Assembly: GCF_000427665.1 (NCBI RefSeq)
Contig: NZ_KE386572.1
Coordinates: forward strand, 2,628,196-2,692,195
Direction of reading: 5' to 3'
Source: Geminicoccus roseus DSM 18922
Lineage (GTDB): Bacteria > Pseudomonadota > Alphaproteobacteria > Geminicoccales > Geminicoccaceae
Length of the DNA stretch: 64,000 bases
Positions 56,207 to 64,000 of the stretch are shown piece by piece. Within the stretch, counting starts at the first letter, position 1. Each line of letters starts with the position of its first letter. The notes under the pieces are model-generated. The model was given only the letters and a program-made list of their open reading frames with translations. It had not been told where the DNA came from and did not search any database. A program made the position numbers and the translations under genes.

Positions 56207-57208
56207 TCAGCTCTCGAAGCGCACGCGCGGGTCGATCATTCCGGCGACCAGGTCGACCACGAGGTTCAGCAGCACGTAGATCACCGCCATCATCAGGATG
56301 AAGCCCTGCACGGCGGCGTAGTCCGAGGCGATCACCGCGCTCACCGCATAGGCCCCGATCCCGGGCCAGCCGAACACCTGCTCGATCAGCACGTTCGACC
56401 CGAGCAGGAACGAGAAGATCATGCCCATGATGTTGGTGATCGAGAGCAGGGCGTTGCGGAAGGCGTAGGCGAACAGGATGGTGGAGGCCGCCAGGCCGTT
56501 GGCGCGTGCGGTGCGGACGAAGTCGCTGCCCAGCGCCGTCAGCATCGCAGCGCGGGTCATCCGGGCGATCGGGGCCAGCGCGAACATGGCGAGCGCGATC
56601 GAGGGCAGGACCAACTGCGCCAGGGAACCGTGAAAGGCTTCGGTGTCACCGGCGATCAGCGTGTCGATCAGGTAGAAGCCCGTCACCGGATCGGGGGCGA
56701 CGAAGTAGATCTCGTCGATCCGGCCCAGGGGCTGGGGCGCCCAGCCCAGCAGGTAGTAGAAGACATAGACCAGCAGCAGGGCGACGAAGAAGGTGGGGAA
56801 GGCGGCTGCGACCGTGACGGCGCCCCGGCAGAAATGGTCGACCAGCGAGTTCGGCCGGGCCGCGGCGAACACGCCCAGCGGCACCGCGATCAGGATCGCC
56901 AGGATCAGTGCGGAGAAGGTCAGTTCCATCGAAGCCGGCAGGCGCTGGATCAGGTCGTCCATCACCTGCTGCCCGGTGGTGAGCGAGGTGCCGAGGCTGC
57001 CCCGGGCGAGATCCAGGACATACACGACGAACTGCTCCGGCAAGCTCTTGTCGAGGCCCAGGCTCTCCCGGACCTGCCGCACCGATTCGGCATTGGCGGC
57101 CGGGCCCGCGAAATAAACGGCGGGATCGCCCGGCAGGGCACGCGACAGGAGGAACGTCGCGATGATCACGCCGATCAGGCTGGGGATGGCGGACGCTACG
57201 CGGCGCAA
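56207..57208 (-). CDS. ABC transporter permease, DppB/OppB type
   Basis: A 333-residue permease and first gene of the amide operon. It has LPGDPAVYFAGP near the start, and a coupling loop RTARANGLAASTILFAYAFRNA (shortened here) with the EAA-like pattern, ending in DPRVRFES. The coordinates use the TTG at 57208, but the family usually begins M..YILRR; the preceding codons encode SYI, and GAGGAG (57234-57239) is seven bases from a CTG at 57226, which may be the true, unusual start. Confidence 0.92.
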   Translation of the reverse strand: MRRVASAIPSLIGVIIATFLLSRALPGDPAVYFAGPAANAESVRQVRESLGLDKSLPEQFVVYVLDLARGSLGTSLTTGQQVMDDLIQRLPASMELTFSALILAILIAVPLGVFAAARPNSLVDHFCRGAVTVAAAFPTFFVALLLVYVFYYLLGWAPQPLGRIDEIYFVAPDPVTGFYLIDTLIAGDTEAFHGSLAQLVLPSIALAMFALAPIARMTRAAMLTALGSDFVRTARANGLAASTILFAYAFRNALLSITNIMGMIFSFLLGSNVLIEQVFGWPGIGAYAVSAVIASDYAAVQGFILMMAVIYVLLNLVVDLVAGMIDPRVRFES

Positions 57209-57226
57209 GATGTAGCTGGCGGGCAG

Positions 57227-57442
57227 GGGAGTGCTCCTCGCTGCGGGACCAGGTCAGGCGACCTTTGTGGCAGGGAGGCAGCAAGCGACATGCCATTCCG
57301 GGCGCCTTAGCGAGGCGATGTGGTGTCGATGTGGGATTCGAGGAGTTTGCGCAGGCCAGAGAGCCCGGCGTGAACGAGAGGCTGCCGCCGGAGCGTGCAG
57401 GTGATCATGAATGAAGCAGGAACGGCGCCACCCGAAGCGTTG
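57227..57442. other. Control region of the amide operon
   Basis: The gap between the DppB-type gene and the RND gene is 283 bases in all. This part should contain the promoter of the nine-gene operon, which reads leftwards. I see no certain -35/-10 pair and no operator; the only strong signal is the GAGGAG ribosome-binding site. Confidence 0.4.
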
Positions 57443-57480
57443 CGCCGGGATCCTCCGTCAAGCGGCGGAGGATCCCGGCG
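57443..57480 (-). terminator. 15-bp perfect inverted repeat after the RND gene
   Basis: CGCCGGGATCCTCCG (57443-57457) and its exact complement (57466-57480) flank an 8-base loop, 11 bases after the RND stop. It lacks a T-run on the minus strand, but the strength and place suggest the end of the efflux operon. Confidence 0.65.
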
Positions 57481-57491
57481 TCGAGCCTAGC

Positions 57492-60400
57492 TCAGGAAGC
57501 GGCGGGCGCCGTCACGGTCTTGCCACGCCGGCCGGCCAGCCAGCGGCAGACCACGTAGAACACCGGCGTGAACAACAGCCCGAACAGGGTCACGCCCAGC
57601 ATGCCCGCGAACACGGTGGTGCCCAGCGTGCGCCGCATCTCGGCGCCGGCGCCGGAACTGAGCATCAGCGGCACCACGCCCAGGATGAAGGCCATCGAGG
57701 TCATCACGATCGGGCGCAGGCGCGTGCGTGCCGCCTCCACGGCGGCATCCAGCCGGTTCATGCCGTGTTCCTCGGCCTGCTTGGCGAACTCCACGATCAG
57801 GATCGCGTTCTTCGCCGCCAGGCCGATCAGCACCACCAGGCCGATCTGCACCAGGATGTCGTTGGCAAACCCGCCGGCAAGCACGCCGGTGATCGCCGCC
57901 AGGATGCACATCGGCACGATCAGCACGACCGCCAGCGGCAGCAGCCAGCTCTCATAGAGGGCGGCCAGCACCAGGAACACGAACACCACCGCAGCCCCGA
58001 AGGCGAAGATCGCGGTGTTGCCCGCCAGCTTTTCCTGCAGGGACAGCTCGGTCCACTGGAAGGCGAAGCCGGTCGGCAGGATGTCGGTCGCCAGCCGCTC
58101 CATCTTGTCCAGCGCCTGGGCGCTGGAGGTGCCGGGCAGGGTGGAGCCCTGCACCTCCGCCGCCGGATAGAGATTGTAGCGCGGTACCCGGTACGGACCG
58201 GTGATGTCGCGGAAGCTGGCGACCGAGCCCAGCGGCACCATGGCGCCGTTGTCGCTGCGGGTCTTCAGCCGCGCCACGTCGCGCGGGTCGCGGCGGTAGG
58301 GCCAGTCGGCCTGGGCGGTGACGCGGAAGGTCCGCCCGGCGAGGTTGTAGTCGTTGACGTAGGCGGAGCCGAGATAGACCTCCAGCGCCTCGAACACCCG
58401 GGACGCCGGCACCTCCAGCATTTCCGCCTGCACCCGGTCGATGTCGGCGAACACCTTCGGCGTCTTCGTGCTGAACAGGGAGAACACCGAGGTGAGCCCG
58501 GGCTCCTGGTTGGCCGCCTGGGCCAGCGCCTGGGTGGCTTCCTCCAAGGACGGCAGGCCGCGGCCGTTGCGGTCCTGGATCATCATCTTGAAGCCACCGC
58601 CCGTGCCCAGGCCGCGGACCGGCGGCGGCATCAGGCTGAACACCATGGCTTCCTGGACGCCCCCGAGCCGCTGGCGCAGGTCGTTCAGGATGGTCTGGGC
58701 GTCCAGGCCCTCCGCGACACGCTCGGGGAAGGGCTGCAAAGGCGAGAAGATGGCGCCGCCGCTCGGCGTGTTGGTGAAGGTGGCGCCATCGAAGCCGGCG
58801 AACGCCACGCTGTGCGCGACGCCCGGGGTTTCCCGCACCATCTGGGCGACCTTGCGCACGACCTCGTCAGTGCGGGCCAGGGAGGAGCCTGGAGGCAGCT
58901 GGACCACCGTGATCAGGTAGCCCTGGTCCTGCTCCGGGATGAACCCGCCTGGAGCCCGTTCCACCTGGTACCAGGTCAGGCCGATCAGCCCGGCATAGAC
59001 GACCAGCACCAGGGCCGACATCCGCACCATGCGCCGGGTCAGTCCCGCATAGCCGCCGGACACCCGGTCGAACACCCGGTCGAAGCCGCGGAAGAAGGCG
59101 TGGACCGGGCGGGTGAACAGGTTCGGCTTCGCCTGAGCGGAATGCGGCTTGAGCAGGAGCGCCGCCAGCGCGGGGCTGAGGGTCAGCGAGACGATCAGCG
59201 AGATGCCGGTCGCCGCGGCGATGGTGAGCGCGAACTGGCGGTAGAACTGGCCGGAGATGCCGGTGATGAACGCGGTGGGCACGAACACCGCGATCAGGAC
59301 CAGGGCGATCGCCACCAGGGCGGTGCCGACTTCGTCCATGGTCTTGTGCGCCGCCTCCTTGGGCGTCATGCCGGCAGCCAGGTTGCGCTCGACGTTCTCC
59401 ACCACGACGATCGCATCGTCGACCACGATGCCGATCGCCAGCACCAGGCCGAATAGCGACAGGTTGTTCAAGGAGAAGCCGATCGCGGCCATCACCGCAA
59501 AGGTGCCGATCAGGGAGACCGGAATCGCGATGATCGGGATGATCGACGCGCGCCAGGTCTTCAGGAACAGGATCACGACGATCACGACCAGCACGATCGC
59601 CTCGATGATGGTCTTGTAGACCTCGTGCACCGATTCGGAGATGAACACGGTCGGGTCGTAGACGATCCGGTATTCCAGCCCGTCCGGGAAGCTGGCGGAG
59701 AGCTCCTGCATGGTGGCGCGCAGCTTCTCCGCGGTCGCCAGCGCATTGGAGCCCGGGCGCTGGAACACCAGGAGCGGCAGGGCCTGGTCCTCGTCCAGAT
59801 AGCCGATGGTGGAATAGTCGACCGCGCCCACCTCGACCCGCGCCACGTCGCGGACCCGGGTCACCCGGCCGCTGCCATCGGTCTTGATGACGATGTTGGC
59901 GAATTCCTTCGGCTCCACCAGACGGCCCTTGGTTTCCAGGTTGAGCTGGAAATCGCCCGGAGACGTGGTCGGCGGCTGGTTCAGGATGCCGGACGCGACC
60001 TGGACGTTCTGGGCGCGCAGAGCCTCGACGATCTCGCCGGGCGTCAGGTCGAGGGCAGCGGCGCGCTCCGGGTCGATCCAGACCCTCATCGAATACTCGC
60101 GCGAGCCGAACAGGCGCACGTCGCCGACCCCGTCCAGGCGCGCCAGGACATCGCGAACCTGCAGGACCGCGTAGTTGGACAAATAGAGCAGGTCGACCTT
60201 GTCGTTCGTCGCCAGCAGATGGATCACCATCAGCATGTCCGGCGAGCTTTTCTGGGTGGTGATGCCGAGCCTGCGCACCTCCTCCGGCAGGCTCGCCTCG
60301 GCGATCGCGACCCGGTTCTGGACGAGCACCTGCGCCTTATCCAGGTCGGTACCCAGCTGGAAGGCGATGGTGATGGTGAGGGCGCCATCCGCGGTGGATT

Positions 60401-60647
60401 GCGAGGACATGTAGAGCATGTCCTCCACGCCATTGATCTCCTGCTCCAGAGGCGCCGCGACCGTGTCGGCCACGGTCTCCGCGGAGGCGCCGGGATAGTT
60501 GGCGGTGACTGTCACGGTCGGCGGTGCGACCTCGGGATACTGGGCGACCGGCAGGCCCCAGTAGGCGATGGCGCCGACGATGGTGATGACGATCGAGATG
60601 ACCGCCGCGAAGATCGGGCGGTCCACGAAGACATGGGTGAAGCGCAT
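57492..60647 (-). CDS. RND efflux transporter, HAE1 (AcrB/MexB) type
   Basis: A 1051-residue inner-membrane proton antiporter for drugs and other toxic compounds. Twelve helices and two large periplasmic loops are arranged as usual. The proton-relay residues are present: two aspartates in GIVVDDAIVVVENVE (helix 4) and the lysine in AAKNAILIVEFAK (helix 10). The start at MRFTHVFVDRP has GAGGAA upstream; ten more codons upstream are not needed. It follows its adaptor by ten bases. No outer-membrane channel gene is linked. Confidence 0.96.
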   Translation of the reverse strand: MRFTHVFVDRPIFAAVISIVITIVGAIAYWGLPVAQYPEVAPPTVTVTANYPGASAETVADTVAAPLEQEINGVEDMLYMSSQSTADGALTITIAFQLGTDLDKAQVLVQNRVAIAEASLPEEVRRLGITTQKSSPDMLMVIHLLATNDKVDLLYLSNYAVLQVRDVLARLDGVGDVRLFGSREYSMRVWIDPERAAALDLTPGEIVEALRAQNVQVASGILNQPPTTSPGDFQLNLETKGRLVEPKEFANIVIKTDGSGRVTRVRDVARVEVGAVDYSTIGYLDEDQALPLLVFQRPGSNALATAEKLRATMQELSASFPDGLEYRIVYDPTVFISESVHEVYKTIIEAIVLVVIVVILFLKTWRASIIPIIAIPVSLIGTFAVMAAIGFSLNNLSLFGLVLAIGIVVDDAIVVVENVERNLAAGMTPKEAAHKTMDEVGTALVAIALVLIAVFVPTAFITGISGQFYRQFALTIAAATGISLIVSLTLSPALAALLLKPHSAQAKPNLFTRPVHAFFRGFDRVFDRVSGGYAGLTRRMVRMSALVLVVYAGLIGLTWYQVERAPGGFIPEQDQGYLITVVQLPPGSSLARTDEVVRKVAQMVRETPGVAHSVAFAGFDGATFTNTPSGGAIFSPLQPFPERVAEGLDAQTILNDLRQRLGGVQEAMVFSLMPPPVRGLGTGGGFKMMIQDRNGRGLPSLEEATQALAQAANQEPGLTSVFSLFSTKTPKVFADIDRVQAEMLEVPASRVFEALEVYLGSAYVNDYNLAGRTFRVTAQADWPYRRDPRDVARLKTRSDNGAMVPLGSVASFRDITGPYRVPRYNLYPAAEVQGSTLPGTSSAQALDKMERLATDILPTGFAFQWTELSLQEKLAGNTAIFAFGAAVVFVFLVLAALYESWLLPLAVVLIVPMCILAAITGVLAGGFANDILVQIGLVVLIGLAAKNAILIVEFAKQAEEHGMNRLDAAVEAARTRLRPIVMTSMAFILGVVPLMLSSGAGAEMRRTLGTTVFAGMLGVTLFGLLFTPVFYVVCRWLAGRRGKTVTAPAAS

Positions 60648-60657
60648 CGGCCGTTCC

Positions 60658-61818
60658 TCAGTCTTCGTTCGCGGCAAGCTCGACCGTGCCGGCCTGCGGG
60701 GTGACCTTCTCCCCCGGCCGGGCGCGGACCAGCCCGTCGATGATCACGTCGTCGTCGGCGGTGATGCCCTCGCGCACCACGCGCAGCCCGTCATGGAGCG
60801 GGCCAGGGCGGATCACCTTTGCCTGGACCGTGCCTTCTTCATCAACCGTCATCAGCAGCTTGCGCGCCTGGTCGCTGACCACGGCGCGATCCGGCACCAG
60901 GATTGCCTGGTAGGGCTCGGAGCCGGGCAGGCCCAGCCGCCCGAACTGGCCGGGAGTGAGGAAAAGGCCAGGATTCTGCACGATCGCGCGTGCGCGCATG
61001 GTTCCGCTGGCCGGGTCGATCCGGTTGTCGAGAAAGTCGAGCGTGCCGGTGAGGGTCCATTCCTTCTCGTCCGGCAGGCGCAGGGCCACCTCGACCTTGC
61101 CATCGCGCTGGGAAGCCATCCGGCCCTCCGCCGCGGCCCGGGAGTAGGCCAGGAACTCGGTCTCGCTCATGTCGAAGTCGAAATAGATCGGGTCGAGCGC
61201 CACGATCGTGGTGAGCACGGTGGCGGCCGGCTCGCCGCTCACGAGGTTGCCGATATCCACCAGACGACGCGAAATCCGGCCGTCCAAGGGCGCCCGCACC
61301 TCCGTGAACTCGAGGTCCAGCTTGGCCTTGTCGAGGGCAGCCTCGGCAGCCAGGACGCCGGCATCGGCGATCTGCTTGTCCTGCAGGCGCTGATCGAAGG
61401 TCGCCTTGGCGACGGCCGAGCTTGAGACCAGCGCACGCGACCGCTCCAGGTCGGTCACCGCCAGCTGCTGTCTCGCCTTGGCGCTGGCGAGATCGGCTTC
61501 CGCCTCATGCAGGGCGTTCTGGAACGGGCGCTGGTCGATGACGAACAGAAGATCACCGGTCTTGACCATCTGCCCGTCGGTGAAGGCGATCTTGTCGAGA
61601 TAGCCGGAGACGCGGGCGCGGACGTCCACGCTGGCGGCCGGGTTGAACCGGCCGGTGAACTCGTCCCGGTCGACGATCTGCTGCACCAGGGGCTTGGCGA
61701 CGGTCACTTCCGGAGGCGGCGGCGCAGCCGACTGCTGTTCCTCCTCCGTGCCGCAGCTGGCGAGGAGCGCCAGCACGCCCGCGGCAATGCCGAAGCGGCG
61801 AATACTCCCGATCGTCAT
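60658..61818 (-). CDS. RND efflux periplasmic adaptor (membrane fusion lipoprotein)
   Basis: A 386-residue adaptor of the AcrA/MexA family. A lipoprotein signal ends in LLASCG, so Cys is expected to be lipidated. The lipoyl/barrel-sandwich halves (VRARVSGYLDKIAFTDGQMVKTGDLLF and EVRAPLDGRISR, shortened) flank an alpha hairpin (about residues 100-160). It bridges the RND pump and an outer-membrane channel. First gene of the efflux operon. Confidence 0.95.
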   Translation of the reverse strand: MTIGSIRRFGIAAGVLALLASCGTEEEQQSAAPPPPEVTVAKPLVQQIVDRDEFTGRFNPAASVDVRARVSGYLDKIAFTDGQMVKTGDLLFVIDQRPFQNALHEAEADLASAKARQQLAVTDLERSRALVSSSAVAKATFDQRLQDKQIADAGVLAAEAALDKAKLDLEFTEVRAPLDGRISRRLVDIGNLVSGEPAATVLTTIVALDPIYFDFDMSETEFLAYSRAAAEGRMASQRDGKVEVALRLPDEKEWTLTGTLDFLDNRIDPASGTMRARAIVQNPGLFLTPGQFGRLGLPGSEPYQAILVPDRAVVSDQARKLLMTVDEEGTVQAKVIRPGPLHDGLRVVREGITADDDVIIDGLVRARPGEKVTPQAGTVELAANED

Positions 61819-62160
61819 CTAGCGTCCTCCGAAGGATCGACGTCAGCTCGGAGCAAGCGGCAGCCCACCGGCTGTAGTTCATGCTGTGCCATAGGCGGGG
61901 CCATGACAGTTCCGGTCAATTCTTTCCTGTACGAATCCTTCAGGAATGGAGCCGGGGTGGGATGTCTCCGCGCGGGGAGAGGGAGGCTGCACGGTGTCGG
62001 CACGTACCGATCCCTATATCTTAGCGATCGTTACGAAATGGGAAGCCGGGCCGGAGGTTCAACCAACGATGCTGGCGAAACTTTCTCCGGCCAAACCGGC
62101 TTGGTCCGGCTGTGGCCGGTGATCTTGTCCTTGAGCAGCCACAGCATACCTAGGATCACG
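61819..62160. promoter_or_regulatory. Divergent control region of the efflux operon and its TetR regulator
   Basis: 342 bases with no supported gene. Near the middle an almost symmetrical TAGCGATCGTTA (62022-62033, one mismatched pair) lies next to an AT-rich CTATATC tract that could be the -10 region of the efflux promoter. This is the natural place for TetR-type repression of both directions. The frame of the regulator is open through part of the region but has no ribosome-binding site there. Confidence 0.4.
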
Positions 62161-62838
62161 ATGCCGGAATCCTCCACCACCAAGACGTGCCACCGCCCCA
62201 AGACCGGCCCGGCACGGGGACGACCTCGCTCCTTCGATCGCGACATTGCTCTGGACCAGGCGATGAGGCTGTTCTGGCGGCAGGGCTACGCCGCCACGTC
62301 GATCGCTGAACTCACCGCCGCGATGGGCATCAATCCACCCAGCCTGTATGGCGCATTCGGGGATAAGGAGCGGCTTTTCCTGGAAGCCGTCGAACGCTAC
62401 CAGCGTTCGGCCGATGCCGCGGCCGAGCAAATCCTGGCCGAGGCTCCGACCGCCCGTGCCGCGATCGAGAACCTGCTGCGCTCGGTGGCCGAGCAGTTCA
62501 CCTGCCCGGACCAGCCCTCCGGCTGCATGGTCGTCACTGCCGTCATGAACTGTCCCGATGCCGAAGGGCACCTGAAGGAGGTCATGGCCAGGATCCGTGC
62601 CGCTTCGGCGGGACGGATCTTGAACCGGATCCGCGACGCGATCGCCACCGGCGAACTGCCTGCCGATACCGACGCCGATGCTCTTGGCGCCTTCTTCGAC
62701 ACCGTTCTGCAGGGCATGACGATCCAGGCCCGCGACGGCGCCTCGCGCGCATCCCTTTGTGCCATCGCTGCCTGTGCGATGCGGGCCTGGCCGGATCGCC
62801 GCGCGGCCTCGGCGAAACCAACGGAAGATCGCCCCTAG
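62161..62838 (+). CDS. TetR/AcrR-family regulator
   Basis: A 225-residue repressor-type protein. The N-terminal helix-turn-helix reads FDRDIALDQAMRLFWRQGYAATSIAELTAAMGINPPSLYGAFGDKERLF (shown in family form; parts only are diagnostic: GYAATSIAEL, PSLYGAFGDKE). The C-terminal domain would bind an inducer. Divergent from the RND efflux genes, its probable target. AGGA lies five bases before the ATG. It is convergent with the gamma-glutamyltransferase gene. Confidence 0.93.
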   Translation: MPESSTTKTCHRPKTGPARGRPRSFDRDIALDQAMRLFWRQGYAATSIAELTAAMGINPPSLYGAFGDKERLFLEAVERYQRSADAAAEQILAEAPTARAAIENLLRSVAEQFTCPDQPSGCMVVTAVMNCPDAEGHLKEVMARIRAASAGRILNRIRDAIATGELPADTDADALGAFFDTVLQGMTIQARDGASRASLCAIAACAMRAWPDRRAASAKPTEDRP

Positions 62839-62871
62839 GCTTGGCGGGCCCGGCGAGGCGGATGCGGCAAC

Positions 62872-64000
62872 CTACTGCCCCCTTGCCGCGCCTTCGCGAC
62901 GGGGATCGACGCCGCTCTCGAGCGTTTCATCGCCAATCAGGATCGCATGCAGGCCGCTGTTGAGCGGCTTGACCTGGACCTCCTGGCCGCGGGAACGCAA
63001 GGCTTCCTCCATGGCCGCGGCCTCCGTGCCGGCTTCCAGCTCGGCGGGGCCGTTGCGGCTCAGCACATGGCCCATGGCCACGGCTTCCTGCGGGCTCATG
63101 CCCCAGTCCAGCACGGCCACCAGCGCCTGCGCGACATAGCCGATGATCTGGCTGCCGCCCGGGGAGCCGATGAGAAGGACCGGCTCCCCGGCCTCGTCGA
63201 ACACGATGGTCGGCGCCATCGAGCTGCGCGGGCGCTTGCCCGGCTGGACGCGATTGGCGACCGGCCGGCCCCCTTCCTCGGGGGCAAAGGAGAAGTCGGT
63301 CAGCTCGTTGTTGAGCAGGAAGCCTCCAACCATCATTCTGCTGCCGAACCCGCTCTCGATCGTCGTCGTCATCGAAATGGCGTTGCCGTCGTCGTCGACC
63401 ACCACGAGATGGGACGTTCCCGGCAGCTTGTCGCTGTCGTCCGGCGCCAGCAACCCGGCTTCGCGCCAGGGCGGGTTGCCGGCGACCGCCTTCTCGATCG
63501 AGCTGTCCAGCCGGATCTGCTGGGCCCGGCTGGTCAGGTAGGCCTGGTCGAGCAGTCCCCGCACCGGCACCGACACGAAATCGTCGTCCGCCAGGAACAG
63601 GTTGCGATCGGCAAACGCCAGCTTGGAGGCCTCCACGAGTGCCTGCATGCCGTCCGCGGTCGGTCCCAGGCTCGGCAGATCGAAATGCTCCAGCAGGCCC
63701 AGGACCTGCAGCACGGCGACGCCGCCCGAGCTGGGCGGCCCCATGCCGCACACCTCATAGGCACGGTAAGGCCGGCAGACCGGGGGCCGCATGACGACCC
63801 GGTAGTCGGCGAGGTCCTGCCGGGTCATCGCGCCGGGATTGACCGGGGCGCTGCGCACCGTCTCCACCAGCGCATCGCCGATCCGGCCGCGATAGAGCGG
63901 CGCACTGCCTTCCTTGGCGATCTGGCGAAGGGTTGCTGCGAATTCCGGATTGCGCAGGACCGTGCCGGCGGCACGCGGCTTGCCGTCGGTGTCGAGGAAA
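62872..64000 (-). CDS. ggt: Gamma-glutamyltransferase, C-terminal part (start outside window)
   Basis: The frame stays open to the right end of the window, so the N terminus is missing. About 376 residues are seen. Upstream codons encode LRNPEFAATLRQIAKEG and LYRGRIGD, usual for the large-subunit end. The self-cleavage and catalytic threonine lies in PGTSHLVVVD, followed by SMTTTIESGFGS, GGFLLNNELTDFSF and the oxyanion GSPGGSQIIGY. These enzymes transfer or hydrolyse gamma-glutamyl groups of glutathione in the periplasm; the signal peptide would be upstream. Confidence 0.95.
   Translation of the reverse strand, partial: FLDTDGKPRAAGTVLRNPEFAATLRQIAKEGSAPLYRGRIGDALVETVRSAPVNPGAMTRQDLADYRVVMRPPVCRPYRAYEVCGMGPPSSGGVAVLQVLGLLEHFDLPSLGPTADGMQALVEASKLAFADRNLFLADDDFVSVPVRGLLDQAYLTSRAQQIRLDSSIEKAVAGNPPWREAGLLAPDDSDKLPGTSHLVVVDDDGNAISMTTTIESGFGSRMMVGGFLLNNELTDFSFAPEEGGRPVANRVQPGKRPRSSMAPTIVFDEAGEPVLLIGSPGGSQIIGYVAQALVAVLDWGMSPQEAVAMGHVLSRNGPAELEAGTEAAAMEEALRSRGQEVQVKPLNSGLHAILIGDETLESGVDPRREGAARGQ

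Noticed and set aside
57411-59456. A 681-codon plus-strand frame opposite the RND gene
   Set aside because: Composition is His, Gln and Arg rich with no recognisable fold, and it lies opposite an intact, highly conserved RND transporter.
61903-62160. Longer TetR regulator beginning at an upstream ATG
   Set aside because: The extra ~86 residues have no helix-turn-helix similarity and no ribosome-binding site; the ATG at 62161 has AGGA at the right distance and a normal family N terminus.

Overview
The window is 64 kb of dense, GC-rich bacterial chromosome with strong codon-position bias, so long mirror-image open frames lie opposite most genes. Gene content points to an alphaproteobacterium, probably in or near Rhodospirillales (inference from gene families and order, not from a marker tree): a SUF-only iron-sulfur operon with an Rrf2 regulator, a pyrB gene paired with a dihydroorotase-like gene lacking the metal-binding histidines, a two-subunit methylmalonyl-CoA mutase, Tat-type signal peptides on binding proteins, and an EF-G paralogue. 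I found no rRNA, tRNA, CRISPR array, insertion sequence or prophage.

Layout. 1-4 kb: a methyltransferase tail, then plsY-pyrC'-pyrB read leftwards and a small unknown protein. 3.7-9.5 kb: the SUF operon (Rrf2 regulator, sufB, sufC, sufD, sufS, DUF59 protein). 9.7-19.2 kb: housekeeping genes on both strands: GFA-type zinc protein, family III CoA-transferase, FkbM methyltransferase, prs, rplY, pth, PPK2, ychF, a secreted chorismate mutase, exonuclease III and 3-methyladenine glycosylase. 19.3-25.5 kb: an SDR gene, then three tandem paralogues for secreted calcium-loop beta-propeller-like proteins, each with its own long AT-richer upstream region. 25.5-30.7 kb: a polyamine-type ABC importer with two adjacent binding-protein genes. 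30.8-41.4 kb: a PHB-depolymerase-type esterase and its ribbon-helix-helix neighbour, rmuC, a ZAS zinc-finger protein, an EF-G-like GTPase, a copper triad (DUF2946 protein, PCuAC, Sco), a DUF900 hydrolase, a family 2 glycosyltransferase and a glyoxalase. 41.6-46 kb: methylmalonyl-CoA mutase subunits and a DUF2239 gene under a striking double palindrome.

46.1-57.2 kb is one leftward operon of nine genes: a complete peptide/amide-type ABC importer (two permeases, two ATPases, one binding protein) interleaved with three amidase-signature enzymes and one exported acetamidase/formamidase. It looks like a dedicated uptake-and-hydrolysis route for an unidentified amide. 57.5-62.8 kb is an RND efflux pump and adaptor with a divergent TetR regulator, and the window ends inside a gamma-glutamyltransferase gene.

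The two parts most likely to hold undescribed biology are the triple propeller cluster (20.4-25.5 kb), which resembles the calcium-rich propeller fold of family 11 rhamnogalacturonan lyases but has no assignable activity from sequence alone, and the amide operon. Function calls rest on motif recognition by eye; no database search was run.
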